8,364 nt of DNA from an uncultured Ruminococcus sp. (GTDB lineage Bacteria; Bacillota; Clostridia; Oscillospirales; CAG-272), in the NCBI GenBank assembly GCA_902778205.1, contig CACYWX010000259.1, positions 1 to 8,364 of the forward strand, in the 5' to 3' direction. Numbering within the stretch: position 1 is the first letter of the stretch; each line of letters opens with the position of its first letter. This document shows positions 5,670 through 8,364 of the stretch, in pieces. The translations under genes were made by a program, and so were the position numbers. The notes under the pieces were generated by a model. That model was not told where the DNA came from. It was given only the letters and a program-made list of their open reading frames with translations, and searched no databases.

Positions 5670-8140
5670 ATGAAACCGTGATCCGCGCGCAGACCGTCCC
5701 TGACGCGCCGAGCTCCCGGCTCCTGCCGTCCGGAAGGGATCCGCCCAGATAGGCCGTGTAGGTCCCGTGCCGAAGGGCGGCCGTGCCGTCGAAATCGTAC
5801 AGGGTGAAATCCTCCTCCGTCAGCGGGAAGGACACGGTCCGCCGCTCCCCGGGTTCCAGCTTGATCCGCGCAAAGCCCCGGAGCCGGTATTTCGGCTGAC
5901 CGGACGCTCCCGCGCTGTCCAGATACAGCTCGGCCACCTCGTCCCCCGCCCGGTCTCCGGCGTTGGTCACGGAGGCGGACATCTCCCAGCCCTCCTTCGT
6001 CTTCCGGACCTCGGGATCGGACCAGACGAAGCGGGTGTAAGACAGGCCGAAGCCGAAGGGCCAGAGCGGCGTTTTTTCCGTGTACATGTAGGTCCGGCCG
6101 TGTTCCATCTCGTAGTCATCGAAGGGAGGCAGGTCCTCCTCGGAGACGGGGAAGGTGGCCGGGAGCCGTCCGGAGAAGTTCTCCCGTCCGGAGATCAGCC
6201 GGGCCAGAGCCTCTCCGCCGCGCTCTCCGGGATACCAGGCCTCGATCACCGCCGCCGCCCGCTTTTCGATCCGGGGTACGGACAGGGGACCGCCGTTCTC
6301 CAGCACGACCACCACGGGCCGTCCGGTGTCGAAGAGCCTCCCGAGGAATTCCTCCTGCTCCGGGGGCAGTCCCAGGGTCTCCCGGTCGTGTCCCTCGCTC
6401 TCATATTCCCTGCCGAGGCCCATGACCGCCACGGTCACGTCCGCACGCTCCGCCGCCGCGATCTCATCGGCAAACGGGTCTTCGATTCCGCTCTCCGGCA
6501 CCGCCCATTCCAGCCGGACCGACGGGTTCTCCGCAGCCTTCTGATACTCAATCACAATGGGGTAACGCCGTCCGGCCTCGAGGGATACCGCCGTCTCCTG
6601 ACCGAGGTTTTTTCCGTCCAGGGTGATCGTCGGCTTCTCACAGGGCGCGCTCCCGGACCATTTCAGCCGCATCAGGTACACGCCCGTCACCTCGGGGCAG
6701 AGCTCCCCGGTCCAGCGGACGGAGAACTGCACCGTCGTGACAAGGCTGTCCGGCATCTGATCGTTCCAGGCGAAGTCCACCACCGCGTCGTCCCGGACCT
6801 TCGGCTCCCCGAGGAAGCCGGAATTGGCGTAGTATTCGCCCCGGAGTCCCTCGCCGCCGTCAGGGGTCTTCAGATGCGCGGCGTCCGCCGTCACATAGGT
6901 CTGTCCGTCGGGACGCCATTTCCATGGGACGAAGTCCACCGCCGCGCCGTACTCCGCCGTCAGGCCGTCCTTCGCCGAGACGGGCGGATTGAGCGGGATG
7001 CCGCTGTAATCCCCGAACTGACACAAAGCCGCGTTGTTGCCCACAAGCGCGATGGTCTTGTCTTTCCCGACCGGCAGGACGCCGTCGTTTTTCAAGAGGA
7101 CGATGGATTCCAGCGCGGATTTCAGGGCGAGATTCCGGTGCTTTTCGCATCCCACTACGGACAGGGGGATCCTTGAGAAAGGCACGTCCTCCTCGGGATC
7201 GAACTGACCCAGCCGGAACCGGGCCGTCAGCACCCTCAGGCACGCCTCGTCGATCCGCGCCTCCGAGGTCTTTCCTTTTTCTACCTGCCGGGCGAGAAAT
7301 TCCGTGTACATATGCTCGTAGGCCGCGTATCCGCCGCACTCCAGGTCCACCCCGGCGTTCATGGCGGCGGAGGCGGCGTCGGCGGGATCCTCGTACCGCT
7401 TGTGGGCGTCCCAGAGCCTGGCCACCCCGGAGCAGTCCGAGACCACATAGCCGTCAAAGCCCCATTCACCCCGCAGAATGTCGGTGAGCAGGCGGCGGTT
7501 CTCGTGGCAGGGCATTCCGTTGATAGCGTTGTAGGCGGCCATGACAGCGGCGGGATGCCCCTCCTTCACCGCGATGCGGAAGGGCTCCAGGTGGTCGGTT
7601 GTGCTCCTCGTTGTTGGCGGTGAAGTGCTTCGGCGTGGCCACGGCCTTGAGATACTTCGGATCCTTCCCCTGCAGGCCCCGGACGAACGCCGCCCCGGTC
7701 TTTCCGGCCAGATACGGGTCCTCCCCGTAGGTCTCGGGGGTCCTTCCCCACCGGGGATCCCGGCAGAGATTCAGGTCCGGGGACCAGAAGGTGAGCAGAC
7801 CGCTGTACCGCCCGCCGAAGGGCATGTTCCGGGAAGCGGGCACCTCGCCCCGGTGATGCATGGCCCGGGATTCGTCGGAAATCGCGTCGGTGATCTCCTC
7901 CATCAGCTCAGGGTCGAACATGGCCCCGAAGGCGATGGCCTGGGGGAACACCGTGTATTTCCCGGGTCTCACCACCCCGTGCAGGGCCTCGTTGCCGTGA
8001 TAGTATTTCGGGATCCCCAGCCGCTCGTTGGCCTCGGAGGTCTCGATGAGGACGTTCAGCTTCTCCTCCAGAGTCATGCGCCCGAGAAGATCCGCAGCCC
8101 GCTCCTCAAAGGATTTCGTCGTATCCTGATACGGTTTCAT
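5668..8140 (-). pseudogene. GH3 beta-glycosidase with PA14 insert, frameshifted
   Basis: Start ATG 8140 follows AAGGAG (8153-8148). Frame 1 gives the GH3 N-terminal barrel: GNEALHGV, FWSPDLNLCRDPRWGRTPET, and KHFTANNEEHNR ending at residue 182 (base 7595). After one extra base the protein resumes in another frame at HLEPFRIAVKEG (7593). GH3 proteins normally have about 15 residues here (typically an SCNA..SE..LREY segment). Restoring 44 nt would give exactly 839 codons with the stop, i.e. 838 aa. Later parts are intact: the nucleophile D in VVSDC (7437-7435), a PA14 domain (about 6849-6496) inserted in the second domain, the acid/base region EYESEGHDR (Glu codons at 6402 and 6396), and a C-terminal fibronectin-III-like domain. 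Expected activity is beta-glucosidase or beta-xylosidase, cytoplasmic, with no signal peptide. It is first in a probable operon with the GH95-like gene. Confidence 0.88.
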
Positions 8141-8204
8141 GGTTCCGCTCCTTCCGCTCCGCCGCGCGTTCTCTCCGGCTCCGGGGCGCGCGCGTGATAT
8201 GCTC

Positions 8205-8233
8205 ATTATACCGCATCCCGCGGGGTCCGTCAA
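8205..8233 (-). promoter_or_regulatory. Promoter of the GH3-GH95 operon
   Basis: On the minus strand TTGACG (8233-8228) and a perfect TATAAT (8210-8205) are 17 bp apart. The ATG at 8140 is 64 bp downstream of the -10. The leader is very GC-rich, with CGCGCG runs that could pair with each other. No clear operator palindrome is visible. Confidence 0.88.
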
Positions 8234-8275
8234 GTTTTCCCGGGGATCCCGGAAGGAAAAAGGACCGGGCTGTCG

Positions 8276-8363
8276 CAAAACAATTTCAAAGTTTTGATCG
8301 ACCTTTTACAAAAGGTCGCGGGTTCTTAGGGCGGAGCCCTGAGCCGACCTCCGCAGAGGTCGG
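8276..8363. repeat. Array of four consecutive hairpins at the window edge
   Basis: Four stems follow one another with almost no spacing. CAAAAC/GTTTTG spans 8276-8281 and 8291-8296. CGACCTTT/AAAGGTCG spans 8299-8306 and 8311-8318. CTTAGGGC/GCCCTGAG spans 8325-8332 and 8336-8343, with one G-T pair and a 3-nt loop. CCGACCTC/GAGGTCGG spans 8344-8351 and 8356-8363, with a 4-nt loop. The block resembles extragenic hairpin elements that I recall from intergenic regions of Clostridia, but this cannot be confirmed here. It continues to the window edge and may be incomplete. It lies upstream of the GH3 promoter and could end a transcript arriving from the right. Confidence 0.75.
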
Positions 8364-8364
8364 A

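Noticed and set aside
5767..7176. Long plus-strand open frame opposite the GH3 gene
   Set aside because: It is antisense to conserved GH3 and PA14 domains, with low-complexity composition and no ribosome binding site; a shadow frame.
1..8364. CRISPR array, tRNA genes, phage or transposase genes, defence or biosynthetic system
   Set aside because: No regularly spaced repeats, cloverleaf sequences or characteristic protein motifs were found in any frame; the gene content is housekeeping and glycan metabolism.

Overview
The window is GC-rich bacterial DNA with dense coding, good Shine-Dalgarno sites and near-consensus sigma70/sigmaA promoters (TTGACA-17-TATAAT and TTGACG-17-TATAAT). Together with a two-domain lipoate ligase and cytoplasmic glycosidases of gut-anaerobe type, this suggests a GC-rich anaerobic member of the Bacillota (Clostridia-like), probably from a gut or other plant-fibre habitat. 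That placement is inference; no marker gene here fixes the taxon.

Left part, plus strand (1-1750): the C-terminal end of a probable queuine tRNA-ribosyltransferase, then a complete lipoate-protein ligase, an intrinsic terminator, and a small P-loop kinase of the chloramphenicol phosphotransferase-like family. The kinase converges, with a one-base gap, on a minus-strand SGNH/GDSL hydrolase gene (2527-1752) that is broken by a frameshift.

Middle (2528-3423): a divergent promoter region holds a 120-bp repeat (copy A), then a textbook promoter and a leader hairpin in front of a 2H phosphoesterase (2'-5' RNA ligase-like) gene, followed by a possible terminator.

Right part, minus strand (8233-3424): a consensus promoter drives a GH3 glycosidase with a PA14 insert, followed by a GH95-like glycosidase. 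The 150-bp gap between them is mostly filled by copy B of the repeat. The GH3 gene is also frameshifted: about 15 conserved codons are missing and the frame is lost. The two glycosidases look like an intracellular oligosaccharide-degrading pair, as neither has a signal peptide. The far right edge carries four consecutive perfect or near-perfect hairpins.

The most notable points are: (1) the 120-bp repeat, 88% identical without gaps, placed 5' of two unrelated genes in the same orientation relative to each, with one base-pair-preserving double change in a predicted hairpin; (2) two similar out-of-frame losses of roughly 40-45 nt in separate genes, which are either real gene decay or an assembly fault; and (3) the hairpin array at the right edge. 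I see no CRISPR array, tRNA, rRNA, transposase or defence system.
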